From Profundicola chukchiensis (GTDB lineage Bacteria; Bacteroidota; Bacteroidia; Flavobacteriales; Weeksellaceae), in the NCBI RefSeq assembly GCF_029664245.1, contig NZ_JANAIE010000003.1:186001-250000 (forward strand): a stretch of 64,000 nucleotides of DNA. Reading direction: 5' to 3'. The notes below the pieces were generated by a model that saw only the letters and a list, made by a program, of their open reading frames with translations, was not told where the DNA came from and made no database searches. Made by a program: the position numbers and the translations under genes. Below, piece by piece: positions 8,453 through 17,888 of this stretch. Numbering within the stretch: the first letter of the stretch is position 1; every line of letters starts with the position of its first letter.

Positions 8453-9847
8453 TTATTCTTTGTTTTTAACAATTTGCGCCATCATTTCCGCTTCAATTAC
8501 CACACTATCACCAACATATCCGGTTCCTTGCATGATAATAATACCTCTTCTAATAGGTTGCGTTAAATCGCATTTAAATATAATGGTGTCTCCTGGGACA
8601 ACTTTCTTCTTAAACTTAACGCTTTCGATTTTCATAAAGTACGTAGAGTATGCTTTTGGATCATCTACATTACTTAAAAATAAAATTCCAGCGGCTTGTG
8701 CCATAGATTCTACCAATAATACGCCGGGCATTACAGGCTCTTGAGGGAAGTGTCCCACAAAAAACGGCTCGTTCATGGAAACATTTTTGATTCCAATCAC
8801 GTGGTTTTCTGAAACTTCCATGATTCTATCGATCAATAAGAATGGAGGTCTATGTGGTAATAGTTCCATGATTTGATTGATGTCATACAAAGGAGGTTTG
8901 TTAAGATCAATCTGTGGTACGTTCTTTCGCTTAGCGATTTTGATCTGCTTATTCAATTTCTTTGCAAATTGTGTATTAATTAAATGACCTGGTTTATTAG
9001 CGATAATTTTTGCTTTCAATTTTGTTCCAACTAGCGTTAAATCGCCAATCACGTCTAAAAGCTTATGTCTTGCAGCCTCGTTTGGATGGTGCAAAGTTAG
9101 ATTATCTAATATACCGTTAGGTCTAATATTAACAGATTCCTTATTGAAGGCTTTCTTCAATTTCTCTTCTGTTTCTGGGGTAATTTCTTTATCTACATAG
9201 ACAATCGCATTACTAATATCGCCACCTTTGATTAGGCCAGCTTCTAAAAGTTGCTCTAGCTCATGTAAAAAGCTAAAGGTTCTACTATCTGCGATTTCTG
9301 TTTTGAAGTCCGAAATACTTTTCAAAGTTGCATTTTGAGTTCCCAACACTTTGGTTCCGAAATCTACCATGGTAGTTACTTCGAAATCATCTGAAGGGAT
9401 AGCAGTTATTTCTGAACCCGTTTCTGGATCGTGGAAAGATACTATTTCCTTAATAACATAATATTCTCTATCTGCATCTTGTTCTTCGATTCCAGCTTTT
9501 TCAATTGCTTCCACGAAAAACTTTGCAGAACCATCCATAATTGGTGGCTCGGCATTATCTAATTCTATATAGGCATTGTCTACATCCATACCGGTTAAGG
9601 CTGCCAAGATATGCTCGGTCGTGTGGATTTTAACTCCTTTTTTCTCTAAAATTGTTCCTCTATCTGTAAAGGTCACATAGTTGGCATCTGCCTCTACTTG
9701 GGGACTTCCTTCTAGGTCTGTTCTAACGAAAACAAAGCCTGTGTTTACCTCAGCTGGTTTTAAAGTCATAGAAACAGGGCGACCTGTGTGTAGCCCAACA
9801 CCATTTAAAGTAACTTCTTTTGATAAAGTTTTCTGCTTATCAGCCAT
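8453..9847 (-). CDS. lpxC/fabZ: Bifunctional UDP-3-O-acyl-GlcNAc deacetylase / 3-hydroxyacyl-ACP dehydratase
   Basis: A natural fusion of 464 residues that is typical of Bacteroidota. Residues 1-310 are LpxC, the zinc amidase for the committed step of lipid A synthesis. The zinc-site His79 lies in TTEHILAAL, and His261/Asp265 lie in ARHKLLDVIGDL. Residues about 322-464 are FabZ, with His366 in GHFPQEPVMPG and Glu380 in VESMAQAAGIL. FabZ dehydrates 3-hydroxyacyl-ACP, the branch-point substrate that LpxA also uses, so the fusion joins competing pathways. The gene overlaps lpxD by eight bases and precedes lpxA by nine, a tight operon. Confidence 0.98.
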   Translation of the reverse strand: MADKQKTLSKEVTLNGVGLHTGRPVSMTLKPAEVNTGFVFVRTDLEGSPQVEADANYVTFTDRGTILEKKGVKIHTTEHILAALTGMDVDNAYIELDNAEPPIMDGSAKFFVEAIEKAGIEEQDADREYYVIKEIVSFHDPETGSEITAIPSDDFEVTTMVDFGTKVLGTQNATLKSISDFKTEIADSRTFSFLHELEQLLEAGLIKGGDISNAIVYVDKEITPETEEKLKKAFNKESVNIRPNGILDNLTLHHPNEAARHKLLDVIGDLTLVGTKLKAKIIANKPGHLINTQFAKKLNKQIKIAKRKNVPQIDLNKPPLYDINQIMELLPHRPPFLLIDRIMEVSENHVIGIKNVSMNEPFFVGHFPQEPVMPGVLLVESMAQAAGILFLSNVDDPKAYSTYFMKIESVKFKKKVVPGDTIIFKCDLTQPIRRGIIIMQGTGYVGDSVVIEAEMMAQIVKNKE

Positions 9848-10877
9848 TCTTTCTTTCTTGATTAAACTTTTTATCTAACTGATTGAGTTTGTTCATTAAT
9901 TCTGGCAATTTACGAAAATAAACATAAGATTTTCTAAAATCCGACGCATCCATTGCCGGAGAGCCATATAACTTGCTATGATCAGCTATATTTCCATTAA
10001 CGCCACTTTGAGCTTGAACGTGTACAAAGTCACCTAATTTAATATGTCCTGCTACACCTACTTGCCCGCCAATCATGTTGTTTTGCCCAATTTTGGTTGA
10101 GCCTGCAATACCTGCTTGCGCTGCAATTACAGTATTTTTACCGATTACCACATTATGTGCCACTTGAATTTGATTATCAAGTTTAACGCCATCTTCTATG
10201 GTTGTAGATCCCATTGTTGCTCTATCTATGGTACAACATGCGCCTATCTCTACTTGGTTACCAATCACAACATTTCCAACTTGCTGTACTTTATGGAATA
10301 CGCCATTTTGGTCAGGTTGGAATCCAAAACCATCACTTCCTATAATCGCGCCTGAATGGATAATACAACTCTTCCCTACTACGCAATTATCATAGATTTT
10401 AACTCCAGAATATAAAACCGTGTTATCTCCAATTACTGCATTATCATCAATAAAAACATGTGGATAAATTTTACAATTATCTCCGATTTTCACGTTCTTA
10501 CCTATATAGGCAAAAGCTCCAACATATATATCTTCACCTAATTCGGCTGATTCGTGAATAGAACTTGGTTGTTCAATTCCAGATTTTTGTTGGGTTAAAC
10601 TTTTATATAAATCGAGTAATCTTGTCATGGCTGCATACGCATCCTTAACACGGATAAAAGTTCTAGCGTCTTTATCTGGAATAGTAAGATTCTCACTTAT
10701 AATGATTACACTTGCTTTGCTATCCTTTAGATAAACTTTATATTTCTCGTTGGCCAAGAAGGTTAAGGCGCCTTCACCTGCTTCTTCGATTTTACCAAAT
10801 CCAGAAACACTCGTGTTTGCATCCCCAATAATTTCACCTTCAATCCATTCAGCAATTTGCGCTGTAGTAAATTCCAT
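9840..10877 (-). CDS. lpxD: UDP-3-O-(3-hydroxyacyl)glucosamine N-acyltransferase
   Basis: The third lipid A enzyme, 345 residues. It has an N-terminal uridine-binding domain (1-95), then a left-handed beta helix of hexapeptide repeats (about 100-300), then a helical tail rich in Lys/Asn. The catalytic His is in DNQIQVAHNVVIG, the conserved LpxD motif. It leads the operon lpxD-lpxC/fabZ-lpxA-efp, and a TAnnTTTG box lies only five bases upstream of ATG 10877. Confidence 0.97.
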   Translation of the reverse strand: MEFTTAQIAEWIEGEIIGDANTSVSGFGKIEEAGEGALTFLANEKYKVYLKDSKASVIIISENLTIPDKDARTFIRVKDAYAAMTRLLDLYKSLTQQKSGIEQPSSIHESAELGEDIYVGAFAYIGKNVKIGDNCKIYPHVFIDDNAVIGDNTVLYSGVKIYDNCVVGKSCIIHSGAIIGSDGFGFQPDQNGVFHKVQQVGNVVIGNQVEIGACCTIDRATMGSTTIEDGVKLDNQIQVAHNVVIGKNTVIAAQAGIAGSTKIGQNNMIGGQVGVAGHIKLGDFVHVQAQSGVNGNIADHSKLYGSPAMDASDFRKSYVYFRKLPELMNKLNQLDKKFNQERKNG

Positions 10878-10881
10878 GTCG

Positions 10882-10889
10882 CAAAAGTA
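10882..10889 (-). promoter_or_regulatory. -7 promoter element (TACTTTTG) of the lipid A operon
   Basis: On the minus strand TACTTTTG fits TAnnTTTG exactly and ends four bases before ATG 10877. Transcription would begin almost at the start codon, so the operon mRNA is probably leaderless or nearly so. No clear -33 box was seen. Confidence 0.5.
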
Positions 10890-10949
10890 GAAAATTTAAT
10901 TATTATATAACTTAAATCCAGCCCTAGACGAGGAAAAAGTTACAAATAA

Positions 10950-12185
10950 TTATAAAATTCTTTCCAATTTATCTGAATTCCAGTAACAAAAGTGGTATTT
11001 AATTGTTGGTTCAAAGAGCGGTCTGGTTAAAATTTGCTTCTCTGAATCGGCAATATCTTTACAGCTTCCGTCTTTATCCATCAATAAAATCGGGTATTTT
11101 TCGTGATCATAAGGAATGATTTTTAATTCAGATTGATGTACAAAATAATCTGCGGCTCCTTCTCCAAAATATTGATTCGCAGCTTGTCTTTTTTCTTCAA
11201 GCTCGTCTTTACTTATTGGATTATTCCTGATTTCAGCTTTTGGAAGTCGTCTTTGAACCACCGAAATCGCCAGTGTTCTTAGTATTAAATCTGAATGATT
11301 TTGCCATTGTTTTATGGAGAACATCACATCATTATCATCAAGTTCCAAGAAAACATCAATATCGTCTGAACTAAATTTTTCATTAAAATCTCTTTCTAAG
11401 AAATATTCTAGGGCTGGAGTGGTTGGTAGCCTCTCTCCCATTTTATATAATTCTTTGGCTCTTTTTAAAGCTTGAATTAAATATAACTCTACCCCAAAGG
11501 CAGTTTTATGTAAATAAACTTGCCAATACATAAACATTCTAGAAATCAAGTATTTCTCTACGGAATAAATGCCTTTAACATCAATTACCAACTCATCTTC
11601 ACGAACATTCATCATGGAAATAATACGATCGGAACCAATATTTCCTTCGGTAACACCCGTGAAGAAGCTATCTCTTTTAAGGTAATCTAACCTATCTATA
11701 TCTAACTGACTAGCAATTAACTGACCTAGGAATTTACGGTGATATTTTTTCTGAAAAACTTGAATTGCTAAATCTAATTCACCCTTATATTCCTCGTTTA
11801 ATCTTTGCATAATGCGTAACGAAATATCCTCATGGTGCACACCTTCAACAATGGTTGATTCCAGCGCATGAGAAAATGGTCCATGACCAACATCGTGTAG
11901 CAAAATGGCGATATAAAGTGCTCTTTCTTCCTCAGGAGAAATCTGTACATTCTTTTGGCGCAAAGTACTCACGGCTTTTTGCATAAGATGCAAACAACCC
12001 AAAGCATGAAGATAACGCGAATGAGTTGCGCCTGGATACACATATTGAGTTAAACCCGTTTGTGAAATTCGGCGCAGTCTTTGAAAGCTTTTATGTTCTA
12101 TAAGATCAAAAATAAATTCGTCAGGAATTGAAATAAATCCATAAACCGGGTCGTTAAATATTTTAAGCTTGTTCGAGTTTTTCAA
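10950..12185 (-). CDS. HD-domain metal-dependent phosphohydrolase (dGTPase/SAMHD1-like)
   Basis: This 411-residue protein begins LKIFNDPVYGFISIP and carries an HD domain at about 50-180. The first metal ligand is in ATHSRYLHALG, the HD doublet in LLHDVGHGPFSHALE, and a third region in SQLDIDRLDYLKRDS. This is the family related to dNTP triphosphohydrolases. The substrate is unproven for the bacterial members next to lpxD. The start must be the TTG at 12185: an in-frame TAA lies immediately upstream and no ATG occurs early enough to keep the conserved N terminus. It is divergent from porX across a 38-base gap. Confidence 0.9.
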   Translation of the reverse strand: MKNSNKLKIFNDPVYGFISIPDEFIFDLIEHKSFQRLRRISQTGLTQYVYPGATHSRYLHALGCLHLMQKAVSTLRQKNVQISPEEERALYIAILLHDVGHGPFSHALESTIVEGVHHEDISLRIMQRLNEEYKGELDLAIQVFQKKYHRKFLGQLIASQLDIDRLDYLKRDSFFTGVTEGNIGSDRIISMMNVREDELVIDVKGIYSVEKYLISRMFMYWQVYLHKTAFGVELYLIQALKRAKELYKMGERLPTTPALEYFLERDFNEKFSSDDIDVFLELDDNDVMFSIKQWQNHSDLILRTLAISVVQRRLPKAEIRNNPISKDELEEKRQAANQYFGEGAADYFVHQSELKIIPYDHEKYPILLMDKDGSCKDIADSEKQILTRPLFEPTIKYHFCYWNSDKLERIL

Positions 12186-12223
12186 TTAATCAGTTTTAAT
12201 TCACACAAAAATAAACAAATCAA

Positions 12224-13768
12224 ATGGCAATAAGAATATTATGGGTAGATGATGAGATAGAGTTGCTAAAACCTCACTGTCTTTTTCTAGAGAAAAAAGG
12301 ATACACTACCACCACCATGAACAACGCAACCGATGCTCTTGAGTTGCTAGAAGAAGAGAATTTCTCTGCCATTTTATTAGATGAAAACATGCCTGGAATG
12401 GGTGGATTAGAAGCTATATCTAAGATTAAACAAATTCGACCTAATATTCCGGTGGTGATGGTGACCAAGAATGAGGAGGAACATATCATGGAAGAGGCCA
12501 TTGGGGCACATATTGCTGATTATTTGATAAAACCAGTCAATCCGAATCAAATTGTTTTGAGTTTGAAGAAAATTTTAGATGGCTCAAAAATCATTACTGA
12601 GAAAGCTGTTGTGAATTATCAAATGGAATTCCGCCAAATAGCGATGGACTTAATGAATGCTCGAGATTATCATGATTGGACGGCAGTTTATAAGAAATTA
12701 GTGCATTGGGAGATTAATTTAGAAAACATAGATGATCAAAATATGCTGCAGATTCTAAATGATCAAAAAGCTGATGCTAACAATCATTTCGCCAAGTTTG
12801 TTGAGAGAAACTACTTGGATTGGTTAGATGGATCAGATCGCCCCGAGTTATCTCATACGGTGTTTAATAGCTATGTACGACCTCAACTAAAAGATAAAAA
12901 CACAATTCTTATAATGGTCGATAATCTTCGCTATGATCAGTGGAAAGTGATTCAACCTTTGTTTCAACAGTATTTTAACCATACGCAAGAAGAAATGTAT
13001 TACAGCATTTTGCCATCTTCTACGCAATACGCTAGAAATTCATTTTTCGCGGGCAGAATGCCATTAGAGATTGAGAAAAGATTTCCAGATTATTGGAAAA
13101 ATGATACCGATGATGGGAATAAAAATGATTTTGAGCCTGAGTTATTAGAAGATAATTTAGCAAGATTAGGCTTAAAAGACTTAAAAACTAAGTATTATAA
13201 AATCCTGAATTCCGGATTTGAAAAACATGTTCTAGATAAGTTTCATTCATTTAAAAATAATGACCTAACTGTTATTGTATATAATTTTATTGATATTTTA
13301 TCTCATGCAAAAACAGATAACCGTATTATTTCTGAGATGATTAGAGATGATAAAACCTATCGTTCGGTGACACAAAATTGGTTTAAGAATTCTTATTTAT
13401 TAGAAATCATAAAACAAGCTGCTGAAAACGATATGAGGGTTATTCTTACAACAGACCATGGAACTATCTATGTAAAACAACCTTCAAAGGTGATTGGAGA
13501 TAAAGAAACGAGTACTAATTTAAGATATAAATTAGGAAGACAGCTACAATTTGATCCGGATGATGTAATGGTGGTTGATAAGCCTGAAGAATACCAATTA
13601 CCAAAAGTGAATGTTAGTTCTAAGTATATTTTTGCTAAAAATGATGTTTTCTTGGCTTATCCTAAGAACTATAATCACTATGTGAATTACTATAAAAACA
13701 CCTATCAACACGGCGGAGTTTCTATGGAAGAGATGATTATTCCTTTTGTAGTGATGGAGAATAAGTAG
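12224..13768 (+). CDS. porX: PorX: response regulator with PglZ (alkaline phosphatase-like) domain
   Basis: The 514-residue protein has a receiver domain at 1-120 (acidic pair Asp9/Asp10, phospho-acceptor Asp53 in LLDENMPG, Thr81 and Lys103 in place) and a PglZ domain at about 205-510. The PglZ domain has the metal-site features MVDNLRYDQW and TTDHGTIYV. PorX is the output of the PorXY system that controls type IX secretion in Bacteroidota, and the PglZ domain acts as a phosphodiesterase in studied homologues. Its histidine kinase partner PorY is not in this window. The gene is divergent from the HD hydrolase, the standard flavobacterial order. Confidence 0.96.
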   Translation: MAIRILWVDDEIELLKPHCLFLEKKGYTTTTMNNATDALELLEEENFSAILLDENMPGMGGLEAISKIKQIRPNIPVVMVTKNEEEHIMEEAIGAHIADYLIKPVNPNQIVLSLKKILDGSKIITEKAVVNYQMEFRQIAMDLMNARDYHDWTAVYKKLVHWEINLENIDDQNMLQILNDQKADANNHFAKFVERNYLDWLDGSDRPELSHTVFNSYVRPQLKDKNTILIMVDNLRYDQWKVIQPLFQQYFNHTQEEMYYSILPSSTQYARNSFFAGRMPLEIEKRFPDYWKNDTDDGNKNDFEPELLEDNLARLGLKDLKTKYYKILNSGFEKHVLDKFHSFKNNDLTVIVYNFIDILSHAKTDNRIISEMIRDDKTYRSVTQNWFKNSYLLEIIKQAAENDMRVILTTDHGTIYVKQPSKVIGDKETSTNLRYKLGRQLQFDPDDVMVVDKPEEYQLPKVNVSSKYIFAKNDVFLAYPKNYNHYVNYYKNTYQHGGVSMEEMIIPFVVMENK

Positions 13769-13912
13769 AAAGCTCTGCTATAGGAATATTACCAATAAGC
13801 CACTAACAATCAGCGATATTTAACTGATTTAATTCTGCCTGTTTAAGAATTTAGTTTACATTGATTCTTCTAAAAGTTAAAAATATCTTACTTTAGAGGA
13901 AACTCTATAATT

Positions 13913-14383
13913 ATGAAAACTTTTAACTTCAAGAATCTGCTTGTACTAATATGCTTTAGTTTTATTGTACTTGGCTGTACGATACAACAACCCCTTCCCA
14001 ATTCGCTATATGGGGAATGGACTTTTATAAAAACTGGGATCAGAATAGATAGTGGAAACGAAAGACTCCACGATTATATCACTCCATGCTATAAGGAAAA
14101 TGATAGAATTCACTTTTCATCAGACAAAAAGATGACCTTGCGTTGGTATGACCCTAATTGTGGTTTTCATTATAACGCCATTGGAAGCTACAGCATTGTA
14201 GGAAACAGTATAATGCTTGAATTATCCGGTGATGATCCATATCAAAACAATCCATTTCCGCCGGTGACGGAGTTTAGGATTATTTACATTAATGATACCA
14301 CCTTAAAGTTAGAAGAGATTCCAGATGAAAATAATACATCAGGTGAAGCTTTAGTATTTGTTTTCCTAAAATATGATGCTTAA
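13913..14383 (+). CDS. Lipocalin-like lipoprotein
   Basis: A 156-residue protein with a lipoprotein signal (hydrophobic 8-21, lipobox LGC at about 20-22). The mature part resembles the lipocalin-like small lipoproteins of Bacteroidota. It has an N-terminal LYGEWTF (the usual L-G-W-x-h motif) followed by alternating strands such as KKMTLRWYD and SYSIVGNSIMLEL. Ligand unknown. It begins a block (13.9-19.9 kb) lying between porX and tsaE that I regard as accessory. A hairpin terminator follows at 14387, so it is probably transcribed on its own. Confidence 0.65.
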   Translation: MKTFNFKNLLVLICFSFIVLGCTIQQPLPNSLYGEWTFIKTGIRIDSGNERLHDYITPCYKENDRIHFSSDKKMTLRWYDPNCGFHYNAIGSYSIVGNSIMLELSGDDPYQNNPFPPVTEFRIIYINDTTLKLEEIPDENNTSGEALVFVFLKYDA

Positions 14384-14386
14384 TTC

Positions 14387-14425
14387 TATTAAAAACTCGA
14401 TTGCTTTATTGTGGAGTTTTTAATA
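14387..14425 (+). terminator. Terminator after the lipocalin-like gene
   Basis: A perfect 12-bp inverted repeat (TATTAAAAACTC / GAGTTTTTAATA) with a 15-base loop begins four bases after the stop codon. The T-rich right arm gives the U tract. The rest of the spacer to 14610 shows nothing else I recognise. Confidence 0.7.
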
Positions 14426-14610
14426 CAAATCGTTAAATAAAAAATACTCTTACTAATCCATAACACACTTTCACTCACTCAATACATGCTTATACTAAAG
14501 CGCTGCTTTTCTGAGCTTCATTTTTTCGTAGGTTTAAATTGATTTAAGGTTAAAAAAGAGCTTTGGCTCTATTTAAACATTGAATTACTAACCAAGAAAA
14601 ACGAGAAGTT

Positions 14611-17055
14611 ATGAAAACAAAATTATTATTTATGGGAGCTTTGCTCTTTCTGCTTATGACCAGTTGGTCGTTTGCACAGAAAACTCCCGTCGGAGATGGA
14701 AATCTAAAGAAAGACAAACCCACAACAGGAGTTAATTCCTCAGAAACAATTCAGGCGAATAACCCTATTTTAATTATTACTTCGCCCACCAAAAACGAAC
14801 AAGTTAAATCTCCTTTAATTGTTGAAGGAAATGCAGATCGAAATACTGTAATCGAAGTTAATGTTGTTGTAAACTATACAGGAGGTTCCCAGGATTTAGG
14901 AACTTTCAAGGTAAATACCAAAAGTGATGGATCATGGTCTACCATTCCCATTAATTTATGGATGCCGGAGGGTGCTAAAAATGTAAAGTTTGATATTACA
15001 GCCTCTATTGAACAAGGCGATACAACCTACACGACAAATGTAGTTTCGGTTAGACCTCCTCAAAAAACACAGACCATTCCCCTTTCTGAACTTAAAGAAG
15101 CTAGAATTAAGAAATTAAATCCTAAAGCAATTCAGAAAAGTAAAAGAGGAGGTAATCAAACAGGGGCTAAGGGCGTGAAAACTCCACGAAGACCTAAGGC
15201 AAATAATACTACCAAGGGAAATAATAACTCAAGGATAGTAGGGATTGCCGATACAAAAAAGCCTATAACGCAGGTTAAGCCAAAGCCAGGGGTTAAGCTT
15301 GAAAAAAAGTACTTTAATGCTAAAGATTTTGTCAAGGCAGCTCAAAGGTTGAGGCTTCGAACCGTAAATAGTTCTAAAAGTTCTGGAGATAATTCAACAA
15401 TCACTGTAACTAAAAAACAAAAGGGTGATGAGTTTTGCACAGATGTTACCTTAAACACAAAGATTGAAACCAGTCAATTCAAAGATTTTACTATTGGCGA
15501 TGGACCGCCAGATTGGATGAGACCAGGAGTTATTTTATCAGTCCCAGAGTTTATTCAAGGAGGAGCTAAAATCGAGGAAAGATACAACAGAGGTCCGATA
15601 ACTATCTTCAATACAACATTTAGATCTAAGCCATCTCAACGTGTGGTAAATCCCAAAAATAGATCTGCAATCAAAAATGCAACGGATAAACTTGTATCCA
15701 CTTCTAATAAAACTTTACACCCTGCTAACATCCATTATTCTTACAAAGAAATTCGCAATGAAGATGAGTTTAACATTCATGTTAATGGACGATATTCTAA
15801 GGGGTTTAATACTTTTGCAGCACATTTTGGAGTAGACAATTCAAGTAAAAAAGATTATCACTATTATTTAGTAGAGTTCACCCAAATATTATTTAGTGTA
15901 GAAGTTGATGGACTTGACCCGAATAATGTATTCCCAGATAATCCTGAGGTAAGTTTAGAGGACTATGTTTATATATCTAAAGTTAATTATGGTAGAAAGG
16001 GGTATTTCATGTTTAAATCTAAAGAAAGTTTAGAGCAACTAGGGGTTAGCGCAGGCGCTACTGCAAGTTATCTTGGCAATAATATGAGCATAGAAGCTAA
16101 CTTGGAAAAAATATCTCAATCAAAGGATGTAGAAATTAATGCATTTTATTGGGGTGGTACAATTTCAAGCGCAATAGATGATTTAATTGCAGATAGAAAT
16201 AGCAAAAACTGGAAGCCACTTAAAGAGTTTATGAAAGGGCATAAATTCACGGAAGCTGAATCTTTCCCTATAAGTTATCAATTAAAAAACCTTAATAATG
16301 AATTGGTGGGACTTAGTTCCACAAATAACCATAAGGTTGAAACCTGTGTTCCATTAGAAAAAGATGTACATCTAAAAGTAACCTTTTTAGCTTTACAAGC
16401 TCAAACAACAAGAGATGGTAACATTGCTCATTATGGACCGACACAACATATAAAATATATATCCAATAATAAAAAGCAAAGCGATATTCAATCTAAAAGA
16501 GTTTATACAACGCTTCCAAATCGAAAGAAATGCAATAGAAAAGAATTAGGTTATGACCCTGATTTCATTCCATTAATTTGCGGTGATAGGAGTAATCAAG
16601 TTCATGTAGGGGTAACCAATAAAATAAAGAGTCCTAGACAACCAAATATTAATAACTCAATTGTATTCAAAGTTACTCCCGAAATGGCAAAGGATAAAAA
16701 TGCTAAATTTATTATTGATACTCATATATGGGAATATACAACTAGTTGGGGTTTTAATGATGACCTAGAATTAAATGATGGCTCACGCGAAACTGACGTT
16801 GCTATTAATGATGTGCTTTCTATATTAATAAACAAAAATACAAATGCGCTTGATTCATATAACCCCGAGCCACATTTTGATAACAATGTTGATCAAAACC
16901 TTAAGTTTCTACAATTTAATGGAACTCAATTACCTCTAATGGTTAAAAAAAGTGGAAATAGAGTACTTTTAGAAGGTCCTATCTATAAAAAGACTAAAGG
17001 TAGCTCAGCTGAAAAAGCTTTTGCCTGGATGCGCTTTGAACTTTTAGAAGATTAA
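14611..17055 (+). CDS. Secreted CDC-like (thiol-activated cytolysin family) pore-forming protein
   Basis: This 814-residue protein has a Sec signal peptide (1-22, cut after SFA). Residues 52-150 form an Ig-like beta domain (ILIITSPTKNEQV ... VVSVRPP). A Lys/Arg/Asn-rich linker spans about 160-270. The body from about 280 aligns by eye with cholesterol-dependent cytolysins: MRPGVILSV (303-311), ATDKLVS helix (357-363), VYISKVNYGRKGYF (453-466; compare MVSNVAYGRTIYVK of CDCs), WGGTISSA (514-521; compare LGG) and FPISYQLKN (552-560; compare YPISYTSVF). The Trp-rich undecapeptide ECTGLAWEWWR of true CDCs is absent, and the last ~180 residues look different. It therefore fits the CDC-like group known from Bacteroidota rather than the classical toxins. 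It is monocistronic, with terminators on both sides. Target membrane and role are unknown. Confidence 0.75.
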   Translation: MKTKLLFMGALLFLLMTSWSFAQKTPVGDGNLKKDKPTTGVNSSETIQANNPILIITSPTKNEQVKSPLIVEGNADRNTVIEVNVVVNYTGGSQDLGTFKVNTKSDGSWSTIPINLWMPEGAKNVKFDITASIEQGDTTYTTNVVSVRPPQKTQTIPLSELKEARIKKLNPKAIQKSKRGGNQTGAKGVKTPRRPKANNTTKGNNNSRIVGIADTKKPITQVKPKPGVKLEKKYFNAKDFVKAAQRLRLRTVNSSKSSGDNSTITVTKKQKGDEFCTDVTLNTKIETSQFKDFTIGDGPPDWMRPGVILSVPEFIQGGAKIEERYNRGPITIFNTTFRSKPSQRVVNPKNRSAIKNATDKLVSTSNKTLHPANIHYSYKEIRNEDEFNIHVNGRYSKGFNTFAAHFGVDNSSKKDYHYYLVEFTQILFSVEVDGLDPNNVFPDNPEVSLEDYVYISKVNYGRKGYFMFKSKESLEQLGVSAGATASYLGNNMSIEANLEKISQSKDVEINAFYWGGTISSAIDDLIADRNSKNWKPLKEFMKGHKFTEAESFPISYQLKNLNNELVGLSSTNNHKVETCVPLEKDVHLKVTFLALQAQTTRDGNIAHYGPTQHIKYISNNKKQSDIQSKRVYTTLPNRKKCNRKELGYDPDFIPLICGDRSNQVHVGVTNKIKSPRQPNINNSIVFKVTPEMAKDKNAKFIIDTHIWEYTTSWGFNDDLELNDGSRETDVAINDVLSILINKNTNALDSYNPEPHFDNNVDQNLKFLQFNGTQLPLMVKKSGNRVLLEGPIYKKTKGSSAEKAFAWMRFELLED

Positions 17056-17076
17056 TTTTTATAAACTATAAAATTT

Positions 17077-17106
17077 ACCACCTATAACTATTCAGTTATG
17101 GGTGGT
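17077..17106. terminator. Bidirectional terminator between convergent genes
   Basis: A 13-bp stem (ACCACCTATAACT / AGTTATGGGTGGT, one G-T pair) with a 4-base loop is followed by TTTTAATTT on the plus strand. On the minus strand it is followed by AAATTTTATAG. It separates the CDC-like gene from the convergent LytTR regulator. Confidence 0.85.
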
Positions 17107-17117
17107 TTTAATTTATA

Positions 17118-17864
17118 TTAAGCCTTAAACAAATTAATAATTACCTCTCTTTTATCCTTACTAACGGGTATTTGAGTCTGATTTTTCATCACGACATACC
17201 CTCCATCAGACCTAGAGTATTGAACAAGATAGTTGGGATTGATTAAATATGACTTATGAACACGAATAAAATAGAAAGGCTTTAATAACTCATTAATGGT
17301 TTTTAAAGTTTTACTAATCAATAAACTTTTCCCATTTGACAAGAATATATTGGTATAATTGCTTTGACTCTGACAATAAATTATATTATCCACTTCTAAA
17401 TATCGATATCCCCCAGCAACTGGTACAGATATTTTACTTTTCATAAAGCCCTCTCGCTTAAGATGTGATATTAACTCAGAAATATCTTGATCAACATCTT
17501 CCTCATTATCTCGAGTTTTTGTCCAATGCCCTACAGCTTCCAGCAATTCTGTTTCATCGATTGGTTTTAATAAATAACTTATCGCATGTGTCTTAAAAGC
17601 CTCAATGGCATATTCACTATAAGCAGTTGTAAAAATTACATCAAAATCTCGATCTACAAAGTTTTCTAAAAATTGAAAACCTGACATACCCGGCATTTCA
17701 ATATCTAAAAACAATAAATCTATCTGTTTTTCTTTAAGCTCGGCAATTGCCTTCTCTACTTTACTTGACTTATAGACAATGTCAATGCTCGGAAATAAAT
17801 TAACTAAAGTTATCTCCAAACTCTCTATACAATGCAGCTCATCATCTATAATCGCAACTCTCAT
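17118..17864 (-). CDS. LytTR-family DNA-binding response regulator
   Basis: A 248-residue regulator with a receiver domain at 1-115 (Asp7/Asp8, acceptor Asp54 in LLFLDIEMPGMSG, Lys in ISYLLKPID). A LytTR domain lies at about 145-245, with the typical FIRVHKSYLINPNYL and the ending MKNQTQIPVSKDKR. It begins 24 bases after the sensor kinase stop and forms a two-component pair with it. Its targets are unknown. LytTR regulators often control adjacent or secreted genes, so the convergent CDC-like gene is a possible target, but nothing in the sequence shows this. Confidence 0.92.
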   Translation of the reverse strand: MRVAIIDDELHCIESLEITLVNLFPSIDIVYKSSKVEKAIAELKEKQIDLLFLDIEMPGMSGFQFLENFVDRDFDVIFTTAYSEYAIEAFKTHAISYLLKPIDETELLEAVGHWTKTRDNEEDVDQDISELISHLKREGFMKSKISVPVAGGYRYLEVDNIIYCQSQSNYTNIFLSNGKSLLISKTLKTINELLKPFYFIRVHKSYLINPNYLVQYSRSDGGYVVMKNQTQIPVSKDKREVIINLFKA

Positions 17865-17888
17865 ACAATTCGAATATATGAAAATATT

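Noticed and set aside
8116-8566. Open frames opposite lpxA and lpxC/fabZ
   Set aside because: Shadows of strongly conserved genes, with no promoter or recognisable protein features.
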